64,000 nucleotides of DNA from Guyparkeria sp016278265 (lineage in GTDB: Bacteria; Pseudomonadota; Gammaproteobacteria; Halothiobacillales; Halothiobacillaceae): assembly GCF_044582145.1 (NCBI RefSeq), contig NZ_JBDODO010000006.1, one strand, 5' to 3'. A program made the position numbers and the translations under genes. Below the pieces are notes generated by a model. The model saw nothing but the letters and a program-made list of their open reading frames with translations. It was not told the origin of the DNA and did no database searches. How positions within the stretch are numbered: position 1 is the stretch's first letter; each line of letters opens with the position of its first letter. Below are positions 35,790 to 44,955 of this stretch, piece after piece.

Positions 35790-36515
35790 TCAACGCGCGG
35801 ACAGGATTGCCCGCAGTCGGGCCGCATCCCGCGGGGCCTGCGCCCCGGCATCGTTGTCGAAGTAGGCATAAACATCCCGACCGTCGTCCAGCCACTTCTG
35901 GAAACACTGGGCCAACGACCGCAACTGCGCCTCGCTGTAGCCACCCCGATACGGTCCATCCGCCCCGTGCCAGCGCAGGTAGACGAAATCCGCAGTCTCG
36001 AGGAAGGGACTGGTCTGCCCGTCGAGGTCGAAGACGCAGAAGGCGGCCCCGTGCGCGGCCAACAGATCAGTCACAGCCGAACCCCACCAACTGCGATCAC
36101 GAAACTCGAAGGCATAGCGATACCCACCGTGCAGTGCGTCGAGGAAGACGGACAACCGCTCGATATTGACGTGCCAGCGTGGCGGCAACTGGAACAGGAT
36201 CGGTCCCAGCCGGTCGCCAAGCCGATCAATGCGCTCGAAGAACGTGGCGATGCTGGATTGCGGATCCTTGAGCTTTTTCAGGTGCGTGATGTAGCGGCTC
36301 GCCTTCACCGCGAAGCGAAAATCGGGCGGCACGGCGTCCCGCCAGGTATCCAGCGTCTCGGGGCTGGGCAGGCGGTAGAAGGTCGCGTTGATCTCGACGC
36401 TGGAGAAGTGCCGCGCATAGAACGGCAACCAGGCGGCCGCGCGCAGTCCGACCGGGTAAAAGGCCTCCCGCCAATGGGGATAATTCCAACCGGAGGTGCC
36501 GATGCAGAGCGCCAC
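35790..36515 (-). CDS. DUF72 family protein
   Basis: 241 residues, TIM-barrel-like. The N-terminal LCIGTSGWNYPHWREAFYP, EINATFYRLPSPETLDTWRD and FAVKASRYITHLKKLKDP are the DUF72 hallmarks; YAYFDNDAGAQAPRDAARL closes the domain. No confirmed activity is known to me. Start is GTG at 36515 with GGGAAAGG 3-8 nt upstream. It is convergent with the methyltransferase and divergent from psiE. Confidence 0.88.
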   Translation of the reverse strand: MALCIGTSGWNYPHWREAFYPVGLRAAAWLPFYARHFSSVEINATFYRLPSPETLDTWRDAVPPDFRFAVKASRYITHLKKLKDPQSSIATFFERIDRLGDRLGPILFQLPPRWHVNIERLSVFLDALHGGYRYAFEFRDRSWWGSAVTDLLAAHGAAFCVFDLDGQTSPFLETADFVYLRWHGADGPYRGGYSEAQLRSLAQCFQKWLDDGRDVYAYFDNDAGAQAPRDAARLRAILSAR

Positions 36516-36649
36516 GCCTTTCCCTCATCGTTGAGGTGTCGTTCGAGGGTAGACGAACTTGAATCGACGACGGGAAGACCCTACTGATCGAGGTGAGAAA
36601 GAAGCGGAATCGCAACGCTCGCCTCATCGATCCGCCACGGGGGAATCAC

Positions 36650-37243
36650 ATGGCGCACATTCACCTTCGCCGAACCAGACACACCTCGGACCTGCGCCGC
36701 TACTGGAAGGTAATGAGCCTGTCCGAGCGTTTCGAGCAGACTATCGCCGCCATACTCGGCGTGATTGTTGCGTTGGTCATCCTGCTCGCGCTGTGGGAAC
36801 TGCTGCGACTGGTGGTCGACACGCTAGTGCTACAGCACCAGAACGTGCTCGATCACAGCGTGTTCCAGAAACTGTTCGGCGCGATCCTGACGTTGCTGAT
36901 CGCGATGGAGTTCCAGCATTCGATCATCAAGGTGATCGAGCGACGGGAGCACATCATTCAGACCAAGATCGTGGTGCTGATCGCCCTGCTCGCCTTGGCC
37001 CGCAAGTTCATCATCCTGGACACGGCAAGCACCAGCCCGATGATGCTGCTGGCACTCTCAGTCGGTGTGGTGGCGCTGGGTACCGTGTACTGGCTGATCG
37101 AACAACGCGATTCCATCCGCATTGATCAGGAAACCACGCCGACGGTTACCGCGTCGACCGAGCGACACGGCCAAAAAAAACGCATCACCCCCGCACGAGG
37201 GATGATGCGTCGAACTGACACGTCGAAAGCCGGACTTGCCTAG
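36650..37243 (+). CDS. Phosphate-starvation-inducible PsiE-type membrane protein
   Basis: 197 residues with four predicted membrane helices (~28-55, ~75-90, ~103-120, ~128-150). ERFEQTIAAILGVIVALVIL and MEFQHSIIKVIERREHIIQT match the PsiE family, whose exact role is not known; in E. coli it is phosphate- and cAMP-regulated. The last ~30 residues are hydrophilic and are encoded across the terminator hairpin of the opposing GGDEF gene, and the two stop codons overlap by 4 nt. ATG at 36650 is preceded by GGGGGA. Confidence 0.78.
   Translation: MAHIHLRRTRHTSDLRRYWKVMSLSERFEQTIAAILGVIVALVILLALWELLRLVVDTLVLQHQNVLDHSVFQKLFGAILTLLIAMEFQHSIIKVIERREHIIQTKIVVLIALLALARKFIILDTASTSPMMLLALSVGVVALGTVYWLIEQRDSIRIDQETTPTVTASTERHGQKKRITPARGMMRRTDTSKAGLA
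37172..37210 (-). terminator. Terminator of the GAF-GGDEF gene, inside the 3' end of psiE
   Basis: Read on the minus strand, ACGCATCA / TGATGCGT forms the stem and eight T residues follow. It lies 30 nt after the GGDEF stop codon but within the psiE coding region. Confidence 0.75.
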
Positions 37244-38619
37244 CTGGTGAGCGCCTCGCCGGCGCCCTCGGCGATGACGCGATCGCGACCGCCCGACTTG
37301 GCGGCATAGAGGCGCGAGTCCGCCAGCTTCATCAACGGCTCGGCGCTGGTGAGACGATCGGTGGCGGTGCAGGCGATCCCGAGGCTGGCCGTGACTGACA
37401 GCGTATGCCCGGCAATCTCCACTTGGCTCTGGGCCAGCGCAAAGCGGATCCGCTCGGCCACTTCCTGACTGTCCTCGATATCCGAACCGGGCAGGATGGC
37501 GATGAACTCCTCGCCACCGTAGCGCATCACCACGTCGCCCTTGCGCAGCATGTCGCGGATGACGCTTGCTGCACGCACCAGCACCTTGTCGCCGGCCAGG
37601 TGGCCATAGGTGTCGTTGAGGCGCTTGAAGTGGTCCAAATCGACAATGATCAACGACATCGGCGTCTGGTTGCGCTGGATACGCGCCAGTTCCTCCTCGA
37701 GTCGCTTCATGCCGAAGCGACGGTTGTAGAGGCCGGTCAACGGGTCCAACGCCGCGACCCGCTGCAAGTCGTCGTGCAGCAAGGCATTGTTCAGTGCCAA
37801 GCCCAGCCCCTGGATCATCAGCGGCAACAGGCGCGTGGTCTTGTCACTGAAGGGAGACGCCGCGGCCAGCACCACCCAGCCCAGCAGCAGGCCATGGTGC
37901 TTGATCGGCAAGAGCAGTACGTCGCTGGGGGTAAAGTGCGAGAGCACCGCATCCACCTTGACCTCGGCGGGCAGATCGTAGCGTCGCACCACGGCCTGCT
38001 CGTGAGCCGCCTGCAAGGCCGGGCTCTTGAGGATCGCCTCGGGCTCGATCAGTCCGGTGGAGGCAGGGATGGTCCACTCGCCCTGCTTTTCCAGGATGAT
38101 CGCGCCGCCGTCGGCCTCGGAGTGCTCGATCAACAGCGACAGGGCTTGCTCGCTGAGATCGTGCAGGTCGAGCTGGCTGGAGAGGGTGTTGTTGAAGTTC
38201 TGGATGCGTTCTTCGACGCGATGGGCCGCGTGAAGTGCCTGCAACAGGGCGTTGTAGCTGTCCGCCACGTCACCGAGCTCGTCCTCGGCCTGCTCATTGA
38301 GCTGGCAGACGGCCGGATCGCATTCCGACCAGTCCCCGGAATAGGTAGCCTGGTCCATCGCCGAGCGTACCTGGCGCATCCGCCCGGTCAGGCGACGCAG
38401 CCGCGGACGGACGATGCGACTGGCCAGCGCGAAATTCAATCCACCCACAATCAGACCGGCAGCGAGCGTGGTGCCAATGAAGGCCGGCGAGAGCGCCAGA
38501 TCGGCCGAGATTCCCATCTGCACACCCACCAGCGGGAAAATGGCTCCCATGAGGATGCCCATGGAAACCATGCCCCAGGCCAACGCACGGAAAACATGCT
38601 TGGATCGGTAGAAACTCAT
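37240..38619 (-). CDS. Membrane GAF-GGDEF diguanylate cyclase
   Basis: 459 residues. Two N-terminal helices (~8-32 and ~42-66) with only a short periplasmic loop, a HAMP-like segment (~67-125), a GAF domain (~140-290; FNNTLSSQLDLHDLSEQALS) and a C-terminal GGDEF domain with RYGGEEF, the catalytic GGEEF variant, plus DLDHFKRLNDTYGHLAGD. All metal- and GTP-binding residues are present, so it should synthesise cyclic di-GMP. There is no RxxD inhibitory site directly before the signature (VMRYGGEEF). It stands alone. Confidence 0.9.
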   Translation of the reverse strand: MSFYRSKHVFRALAWGMVSMGILMGAIFPLVGVQMGISADLALSPAFIGTTLAAGLIVGGLNFALASRIVRPRLRRLTGRMRQVRSAMDQATYSGDWSECDPAVCQLNEQAEDELGDVADSYNALLQALHAAHRVEERIQNFNNTLSSQLDLHDLSEQALSLLIEHSEADGGAIILEKQGEWTIPASTGLIEPEAILKSPALQAAHEQAVVRRYDLPAEVKVDAVLSHFTPSDVLLLPIKHHGLLLGWVVLAAASPFSDKTTRLLPLMIQGLGLALNNALLHDDLQRVAALDPLTGLYNRRFGMKRLEEELARIQRNQTPMSLIIVDLDHFKRLNDTYGHLAGDKVLVRAASVIRDMLRKGDVVMRYGGEEFIAILPGSDIEDSQEVAERIRFALAQSQVEIAGHTLSVTASLGIACTATDRLTSAEPLMKLADSRLYAAKSGGRDRVIAEGAGEALTS

Positions 38620-38802
38620 CCCTGTTCCCCTTTTTTATTCGATTTGGCGCGAACATTAGCACGTCGTGATGTATTTATTCCCGCGATGTTCATGGGGCTA
38701 TTCGTGCTCGAATTTCTCAATCAGCGTGTCGACCGATTTGTGGGCGCGTGATTCGGGCGGTCAACGATGATCGGTCGGGTCCTCGGTTCAACCACGCGCG
38801 AA

Positions 38803-39798
38803 TCAGTCGCGAACGGGAAGCATCAGGTCCGCCAGCGGGCGGCGCGGCGTGGCCGGTAACTCCCCGGGCGGATATCCTAGTCGCAACAGGACCTGCGGGT
38901 GACCCGGCCGATTAAGTACCGTGTGCAGCTGGTCACGCAACGACGAGACCTGGATCGGCTGATTGAGGTAGGAAGCCTGCATGCCAACCTGACAGGCCGC
39001 CAGCAACACTCTCTCCAGCGCCAAACCCGCTTTCAGCCAGTCACGCCGCCCGTCCCCTTCGGTGCCGAGGGCGACCAGCAACGGCGCATTCTCGGTCAGC
39101 TCCCGGTCGTGTTTGCCGACACGACGGCTCATGTCGAATTTTCGCACCACGGCCCGGACAACTGGCGCGAGCAGGGCGGGAACACTCAGCCCGTCTCTTT
39201 GACGCACCGGGCGCATCCAGTCCGCCAGCTCCTCACGCCAACGCGGGTCCCGCCACTGGCTGGCATCACCCTCGGCGACCAGGCGTGCCACCTCCCATCG
39301 CGGTTCGCCCGACTCGATGACTTGCAGCCAGGCCCCTTCGCGCTCCGCCATGGCCTCGAGTGCCTCGCTCGCCTCGCGAGGTACGGTGGAGGGCGCGAAT
39401 TGTTTACGGTAGGTACGACGCCGCGCCAGGACCGAGCCGAGGCTCGCCTCTTCGGCGTCCGCATCGCCCTCCTGCCACGTCACCCGAGCGAGACACGCGG
39501 CACCTTCTCCCTCGGGCAAAAGTTCCAATCGATACGCCTGACCCGCCGCAGCCGCCGCGACCCGCAGGTTCATCAGGGCGCAGCCACAGCTGATGGTGAG
39601 TTCGCGGTCCGCGGGATCGTTGACGGGCAATCGTCGTTCGGTATCGGCGTGAATGGAAACCCCATTCGTCTCGATGCGAAAGTGCCATGGTTGCGTGTTG
39701 TGGCTGGACGGGGCCGCGGCGGCGTTCTCAATCAGTCCTCGTACGCGGTCATGGTCAAGCACCCCCTTCGCCACGGTTCGCCCCAATTCTTCGCGCAT
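38803..39798 (-). CDS. Acg-family nitroreductase-fold protein
   Basis: 331 residues. It resembles the Acg/Rv2032 group, a tandem nitroreductase-like fold in which the FMN pocket is often closed. Visible: AAAAPSSHNTQPWHFRIETN at the N-terminus, LARRRTYRKQFAPSTV, the middle WRDPRWREELADWMRPVRQR and a C-terminal VLLRLGYPPGELPATPRRPL. Actinobacterial Acg is hypoxia-induced and may sequester flavin; the role here is not known. ATG at 39798 has GGGAGAA upstream; a longer frame has no support. Confidence 0.8.
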   Translation of the reverse strand: MREELGRTVAKGVLDHDRVRGLIENAAAAPSSHNTQPWHFRIETNGVSIHADTERRLPVNDPADRELTISCGCALMNLRVAAAAAGQAYRLELLPEGEGAACLARVTWQEGDADAEEASLGSVLARRRTYRKQFAPSTVPREASEALEAMAEREGAWLQVIESGEPRWEVARLVAEGDASQWRDPRWREELADWMRPVRQRDGLSVPALLAPVVRAVVRKFDMSRRVGKHDRELTENAPLLVALGTEGDGRRDWLKAGLALERVLLAACQVGMQASYLNQPIQVSSLRDQLHTVLNRPGHPQVLLRLGYPPGELPATPRRPLADLMLPVRD

Positions 39799-39942
39799 GT
39801 CGTCTTCTCCCTGATCGATCCAGCCGATGATGGCCCGACGAGTATGGCCCATGGGTGACAGCCGTAAGCGATCCGGCAATCACGCCCGCCTTGTCTACCC
39901 TTGTCCTACGTCAATCCCAAAACGCAATCTCGGAGATTCCGC

Positions 39943-40542
39943 ATGAGCAAGGTCCTCGTTCTCTACTATTCCATGTACGGTCACATCGAGACGATGGCGC
40001 AGGCGGTAGCCAACGGCGCCGCCGGGGTCGACGGCACCGACGTCACCATCAAGCGCGTGCCGGAACTGATGGACGAGGAGACGGCGAAGAAGGCCGGGGC
40101 CAAGCTCGACCAGTTCGCCCCGATTGCCGACCCCAAGGAACTGGGTGACTACGACGCGGTGATCATCGGCACGCCCACACGCTTTGGCAACATGGCCGCG
40201 CAGATGCGCAATTTCCTCGACCAGACGGGCAGCCTGTGGGCCGAGGGCAAGCTGATCGGCAAGGTCGGCAGCGTATTTACCTCCACCGGCACCGGCGCGG
40301 GCAACGAGACCACCATCACCTCCACCTGGAACACGCTTGCCCACCTGGGCATGGTGATCGTCGGCACGCCCTACGGCATCCCCGAGATGTTCGATATTTC
40401 CGAACCGCGTGGCGGTGGCCCGTACGGGGCCGGCACCCTGGCGGGCGGCGATGGCAGCCGCCAGCCCAGCGCCATCGAACACACGATTGCCCGCTACCAG
40501 GGTCGCCACGTCGCGGAGATTGCCGCCAAGCTCTGCCGCTGA
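39943..40542 (+). CDS. wrbA: NAD(P)H:quinone oxidoreductase WrbA
   Basis: 199 residues, the standard WrbA length. It binds FMN and reduces quinones by two electrons, protecting against oxidative stress. The flavodoxin-like FMN loop is LVLYYSMYGHIETMAQAVAN; GTPTRFGNMAAQMRNFLDQT and FTSTGTGAGNETTITSTWNT are WrbA signatures; EPRGGGPYGAGTLAGGDGSR contacts the FMN isoalloxazine. ATG at 39943 has GGAG 9 nt upstream. Confidence 0.95.
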   Translation: MSKVLVLYYSMYGHIETMAQAVANGAAGVDGTDVTIKRVPELMDEETAKKAGAKLDQFAPIADPKELGDYDAVIIGTPTRFGNMAAQMRNFLDQTGSLWAEGKLIGKVGSVFTSTGTGAGNETTITSTWNTLAHLGMVIVGTPYGIPEMFDISEPRGGGPYGAGTLAGGDGSRQPSAIEHTIARYQGRHVAEIAAKLCR

Positions 40543-40552
40543 ATGCCACGGC

Positions 40553-41260
40553 TCAGTGAATGAGCATCGCGCCGATCAGGCCGAGAACGAACCCGGCGAC
40601 CGAGCCCATGGCGGGCAGGGTCTCGCGTGTCATGTGCGCACCCGGCGCGATGTCCTCGAAAATCAGGTAGAGAATGCCGCCGCTGCAAAACAGCATCAGC
40701 AGCGCGAGAACCTGGTCTTCCGCGGCGAGCAGGGCGAACCCGAACCACGCCGCAAGCGGGCCGGCCAGCGGCGCGAGCAGGAAGATGGCCCAGAGTCGGC
40801 CAAGACTCATGCTGCCCTGGCGCATCTCGTGGAAGGAGGCGAATCCCTCCGGCATGTTCTGCAGGGCGATCAGCAGGGCAAGCAGGTAGGCGACGTTCGA
40901 CCCGGTCGCCACCGCCGCCCCCAAGGCGATCCCTTCGGGAATGAAGTCGAGCAGCATGCCGAGAAACTGCGCGACGGTCGTGCCTCGGCGCTTGAGCCAC
41001 GAACTGATCTGCCAGAAAACCAGCCCACCGATCAGAAAGGCCACCGCCGCGCTGGCGACATGCGCGTGTTCCATGCCGAACGGCACCAGGACCAGGGCCA
41101 CAGCCGCCAAAAGCGCCCCACCCCCGAAATACGACACGAAGCTGTCGATCTCGTGCTCGAAACAGTACGAGCGCAATCGATGGTGCGCCGAGATCAGCGC
41201 CCCGGCGGGAATGGCCAAACCGGCCATCAGGGCCAGACCAAGCGTGGCTTCCAGCGTCAT
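40553..41260 (-). CDS. ZIP-family permease, second copy type
   Basis: 235 residues with eight predicted helices. Motifs are LLDFIPEGIALGAAVATGSN and ALQNMPEGFASFHEMRQGSM, a ZIP arrangement in which the first histidine of HNxPEG is replaced by Asp-Phe. It may therefore move a different ion than the ZIP at 15840, or be altered in affinity. ATG at 41260 has AGGAGAG 6 nt upstream. The stop is 10 nt from the wrbA stop (convergent). Confidence 0.82.
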   Translation of the reverse strand: MTLEATLGLALMAGLAIPAGALISAHHRLRSYCFEHEIDSFVSYFGGGALLAAVALVLVPFGMEHAHVASAAVAFLIGGLVFWQISSWLKRRGTTVAQFLGMLLDFIPEGIALGAAVATGSNVAYLLALLIALQNMPEGFASFHEMRQGSMSLGRLWAIFLLAPLAGPLAAWFGFALLAAEDQVLALLMLFCSGGILYLIFEDIAPGAHMTRETLPAMGSVAGFVLGLIGAMLIH

Positions 41261-41362
41261 GGGTCTCTCCTGTCGGGTCGACCGCGGATCACGCACCGGG
41301 CCGGTTCTGCTTTAATCCGAGCATAGGTCAGGCCGGCCGGACCAGCGAAAGAGCACGAAAGC

Positions 41363-42490
41363 ATGCCCAGCCGTCAACGCACGATGATCGACGATCCACT
41401 GCCGCTATTGCTGGCCGGGGACGTCATGCTCGGCCGTGGCATCGACCAGATCCTGCCCTCGCCTTCCGACCCCGTGCTCTACGAGGATTACCTCAAGGAC
41501 GCCCGCGACTACGTCCGGCTGGCCGAACGCGCCAACGGGGCGGTGCCGCGGGCCGCCGGTCCCGACTATGTCTGGGGGGCGGCCCGGGACGCTCTGGCGG
41601 ATCGCTCCCGTGTGCGCCTTCTCAACCTCGAGACCGCGATCACGACCAGCGACTCGCCGTGGCCGGCCAAGGGCATCCATTACCGCATGCACCCGGCGAA
41701 TATCGATTGCCTGACGGCCATCGCGCCGGACTGTCTGGTCCTGGCCAACAACCACATACTCGACTGGGGTCGGGCGGGGCTGATCGAAACCCTGCGGACA
41801 CTCGAGGCCGCGGGCATTCCAGTCGTCGGCGCAGGCCGAGATCGATGCGAGGCCGAGCGCCCCGCCATCCTACCCACCGCTAACGACAAGCGGTTGCTGG
41901 TATTCGCCGCCGGTCACGGCGACAGCGGCATCCCGGCCGACTGGGCGGCCGACGAGTCGAGCCCCGGCGTGCACTACCTGCCCGCGCTCGACGAGGCGGC
42001 AATCGCGCGGCTGGCGCGCCTCATCCACGCCCACCGCCAACCGGGTGACACGGTGGTGATCTCGATCCACTGGGGCAGCAACTGGGGCTACCAGATCCCG
42101 GAGGCGCATCGGCGGTTTGCCCATGCGCTGATCGACGTGGCGAGGGTCGACCTGGTCCACGGCCACTCCTCGCACCACCCGCGCGCGCTCGAAGTCCACC
42201 ATGATCGCCTGATCCTCTACGGCTGCGGCGATCTGATCAACGACTACGAGGGCATCGGCGAGACCACCCCGTATCGATCCGACCTGGCCCTGCTCTATCG
42301 GCCCACCCTGCGTCGGGGTGGCCTGCAGCACCTCGAACTCGATCCGTTCGCGATCCGCCGCCTGCAGTTGCAGGCCTGCTCACCCGCGGAACGAGACTGG
42401 CTGCTGGGCGTGATCGACCGACAGGCGCAAGGCTTTGGTGGACGGGTCACCGATGACGGCGCCCACCTGACCTGCCACTGGGGTGACTAA
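41363..42490 (+). CDS. CapA-family metallophosphatase-like protein
   Basis: 375 residues. PGA_cap domain: LLLAGDVMLGRGIDQILPSP opens the fold, followed by VRLLNLETAITTSDSPWPAK, CLVLANNHILDWG, TVVISIHWGSNWGYQIPEAH and LVHGHSSHHPRALEVHHDRL. The Asp, Asn and His positions of a calcineurin-like metal centre are conserved. CapA/PgsA relatives are tied to poly-gamma-glutamate capsule, but no capBC genes are nearby, so that role is doubtful. No signal peptide. It is convergent with nrdJ (6 nt between stops). Confidence 0.85.
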   Translation: MPSRQRTMIDDPLPLLLAGDVMLGRGIDQILPSPSDPVLYEDYLKDARDYVRLAERANGAVPRAAGPDYVWGAARDALADRSRVRLLNLETAITTSDSPWPAKGIHYRMHPANIDCLTAIAPDCLVLANNHILDWGRAGLIETLRTLEAAGIPVVGAGRDRCEAERPAILPTANDKRLLVFAAGHGDSGIPADWAADESSPGVHYLPALDEAAIARLARLIHAHRQPGDTVVISIHWGSNWGYQIPEAHRRFAHALIDVARVDLVHGHSSHHPRALEVHHDRLILYGCGDLINDYEGIGETTPYRSDLALLYRPTLRRGGLQHLELDPFAIRRLQLQACSPAERDWLLGVIDRQAQGFGGRVTDDGAHLTCHWGD

Positions 42491-42496
42491 CAAACC

Positions 42497-44305
42497 TCAA
42501 TCCGACTCGCGCTCGATCCCGCAGCACGGCGTGGCCGTGTCCACGTCCTGCAGGATCGCCCCGGTGATCGGATTGGGCCGGTAGGTCGTGCAACCTTTCA
42601 GCCCCAGTTCGAAGGCGCGCTGGTAGATGGCCTCGAAGTCGGTGAACGGCATCGATTCCGGCACGTTGATGGTCTTGGAGATCGCGCTGTCGACATGTGG
42701 CTGCAACGCGGCCTGCATCGCCAGATGCGCCTCGGGCAGCAGGGCCTCGGCCTCGACGAACGTATCCGGTGCCGGGCCATGCGGATGCCCGGTGCGCCAT
42801 TGGTGCCAGGCGCTGTCCTCGAGGCGAAACGACTCGCGCGTGCCGTCGCCGGTGAGCACCGAGCGGCACAACTCGCGGCGAAAGATCGGCTCGACACCGG
42901 AGGATACGTTTCCCGCCAGCAGGCTAATGGTGCCGGTGGGCGCGATCGCGGTCAGATGGCTGTTGCGGATGCCGTCGCGGGCGATCCCGGCGCGGATGTC
43001 GGCCGGCAGCCCGCGGACAAATGGCCGGTCGAGAAAGCGAGCGACCTCGAAGCACGCGAACGGTCGCTTCTCCCGCGCCAGTTCGATCGAAGCGCGATAG
43101 GCCGCGTGCGTGATCGCCTGCATGATCGCGCCGGCCTGTGCTCGCGCCTCGGGGCTGTCGTAGTGCAGCCCCAGCATGATCAGCGCATCGGCCAATCCGG
43201 TGACGCCCAGGCCGATCCGTCGGCTGCCGCGCGCCTGCTCGGCCTGAGCGGGCAACGGGAACGACGAGGCATCGATCACGTTGTCGAGAAAACGCACCGC
43301 CAGGCGAGCGGTCGCCTCCAGCCCGTCGTGGTCCAGTGTCGCCCGCGACGTGAACGGATCGCTCACGAAGCGCGTCAGGTTGATCGAGCCGAGATCACAG
43401 GCCCCGTAGGGCGGCAGCGGGATCTCGCCACAGGGGTTGGTCGCCGAGATGCGTTCACGATCGCCCAGGTTGTTCCACTGGTTGATCCGGTCGATGAACA
43501 GCACCCCGGGCTCGGCGTGATCGTAGGTCGCCCGCATGATGTGCTCCCAGAGCTCGCGGGCGCGGACCCGGCGGATCACCCGGCAGACGACCGGCTCGTC
43601 GAACCCGGGCCAATCGCGCCGAACCGTTTCGCCCGTGCCCTCCCCGCTCGAGCCCTCCAGCGCAGCGGCCGGGAAGACCAGCGGCCAGTCGGCATCGGCG
43701 TGCACCGCGGCCATGAAGGCATCGGTCACAAGCACCGAGCAGTTGAAATGCGTCAGTTCCCCGGAACGATGCTTGGCATCGACAAACGACTCGATATCCG
43801 GGTGATCGACCCGCAGGGTGGCCATCATCGCCCCGCGCCGGGCGCCGGTGGAAAGGATGGTGGCGCACATGCTGTCCCAGATACGCATGAACGAGACCGG
43901 TCCCGAGGCGATCGTGCCGGCGTGCCGCGCCGCCGTGCCGGCCGGGCGCAGCGTAGAGAAGTCGTAGCCGACACCCCCGCCCTGCTGCATGGTGATCGCG
44001 CCTTCCTTGAGCGCCTCGAAGATCCCGTCCATGGAGTCCTCGATCGGGCCCATGACAAAGCAGTTGAACAGCGTTACATGGCGGTCGGTACCCGACCCGG
44101 CGAGGATGCGACCTCCGGGCAGGAAGCGAAAGTCGGCGAGCAGATCGGCAAATCGCCGCTCCCAGACCGCGGGCTCCGCTTCGACCGTCGCCAGTGCCCG
44201 CGCCACGCGCTGCCATGTGGCCTCGATGCCCGGCTCGTCGGCATACTGGTACCGACTGGCCCAGACCTGTCGGGCGATAGCCGTGTCAAGTGCGTCCCGT
44301 GCCAT
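42497..44305 (-). CDS. nrdJ: Class II (adenosylcobalamin-dependent) ribonucleotide reductase
   Basis: 602 residues. It reduces ribonucleoside diphosphates to deoxyribonucleotides with a radical produced from adenosylcobalamin, independent of oxygen. Seen: FNCFVMGPIEDSMDGIFEAL with a redox Cys, MQQGGGVGYDFSTLRPAG, the active-site loop ATNPCGEIPLPPYGACDLGS, and IAPTGTISLLAGNVSSGVEP. A C-terminal Cys pair (TPCCGIERESD) can re-reduce the active site. There is no ATP-cone at the N-terminus. It is the last gene of a three-gene run with 2 nt separating it from the hydrolase. This enzyme requires a cobalamin supply not seen in the window. Confidence 0.92.
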   Translation of the reverse strand: MARDALDTAIARQVWASRYQYADEPGIEATWQRVARALATVEAEPAVWERRFADLLADFRFLPGGRILAGSGTDRHVTLFNCFVMGPIEDSMDGIFEALKEGAITMQQGGGVGYDFSTLRPAGTAARHAGTIASGPVSFMRIWDSMCATILSTGARRGAMMATLRVDHPDIESFVDAKHRSGELTHFNCSVLVTDAFMAAVHADADWPLVFPAAALEGSSGEGTGETVRRDWPGFDEPVVCRVIRRVRARELWEHIMRATYDHAEPGVLFIDRINQWNNLGDRERISATNPCGEIPLPPYGACDLGSINLTRFVSDPFTSRATLDHDGLEATARLAVRFLDNVIDASSFPLPAQAEQARGSRRIGLGVTGLADALIMLGLHYDSPEARAQAGAIMQAITHAAYRASIELAREKRPFACFEVARFLDRPFVRGLPADIRAGIARDGIRNSHLTAIAPTGTISLLAGNVSSGVEPIFRRELCRSVLTGDGTRESFRLEDSAWHQWRTGHPHGPAPDTFVEAEALLPEAHLAMQAALQPHVDSAISKTINVPESMPFTDFEAIYQRAFELGLKGCTTYRPNPITGAILQDVDTATPCCGIERESD

Positions 44306-44307
44306 GG

Positions 44308-44955
44308 CTAAGCCGGAATCAGCCAGCGTGTGAACCAGTCGGCGGCCAACCGCGCTGCCTGAAACAGGGTGCCCGACTCCTCGAACAGGTGCGTGGCCCC
44401 CGGCACGATGGCCAGCTCAGTGGTGGCCTGCATGCGCGCGCGGGCCATCTGGTTGAGTTCGATCACCTGGGTATCCGCCCCACCGACAATCAGCAGGGTC
44501 GGGGCGACCACCCGAGGCAGCGCCTCGCCCGCCAGGTCTGGTCGACCGCCCCGCGAGACCACCGCCCGAATCGAGTCGGGCAGTTGTGCGGCGGCCTTCA
44601 GCGCGGCAGCCGCCCCGGTGCTGGCACCGAAATATCCTTGCGGCAGCTCGGCCAGCTCGGGCTGTTCGGCCACCCACCCGGAGGCCTGAACAAGCCGGTC
44701 GGCCAGCCGATCGATGTCGAAGCGATTCTCGTAGACCTCATCCTCCGACTCGCTCAACAGATCGAACAGCAGCGTGGCCAACCCCACCTCGCGAAGCTGG
44801 CGTGCGACGAACTGATTGCGCGAGCTGTGTCGGCTGCTGCCACTGCCATGGGCGAACAGCACCAGCCCTCGAGGCCGGGCCGGCAGACCGAGCATGCCCT
44901 CGTGAATCGCCCCGCCCAGCCGCATCTCGACGTTCTGTTGCGTATCAGCGTTCAT
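44308..44955 (-). CDS. Alpha/beta hydrolase, dienelactone-hydrolase-like
   Basis: 215 residues. The nucleophile elbow is GYFGASTGAAAALKAAA (GxSxG), with PRGLVLFAHGSGSSRHSSRN at the oxyanion side, the acid near LIVGGADTQVIELNQ and the histidine in VPGATHLFEESG. In many bacteria this hydrolase and the phosphoribosyltransferase upstream are fused or adjacent; here they overlap by 11 nt. Natural substrate unknown. Confidence 0.85.
   Translation of the reverse strand: MNADTQQNVEMRLGGAIHEGMLGLPARPRGLVLFAHGSGSSRHSSRNQFVARQLREVGLATLLFDLLSESEDEVYENRFDIDRLADRLVQASGWVAEQPELAELPQGYFGASTGAAAALKAAAQLPDSIRAVVSRGGRPDLAGEALPRVVAPTLLIVGGADTQVIELNQMARARMQATTELAIVPGATHLFEESGTLFQAARLAADWFTRWLIPA

Noticed and set aside
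42695..44311. 538-codon frame on the plus strand
   Set aside because: Antisense to nrdJ, whose catalytic motifs are complete.
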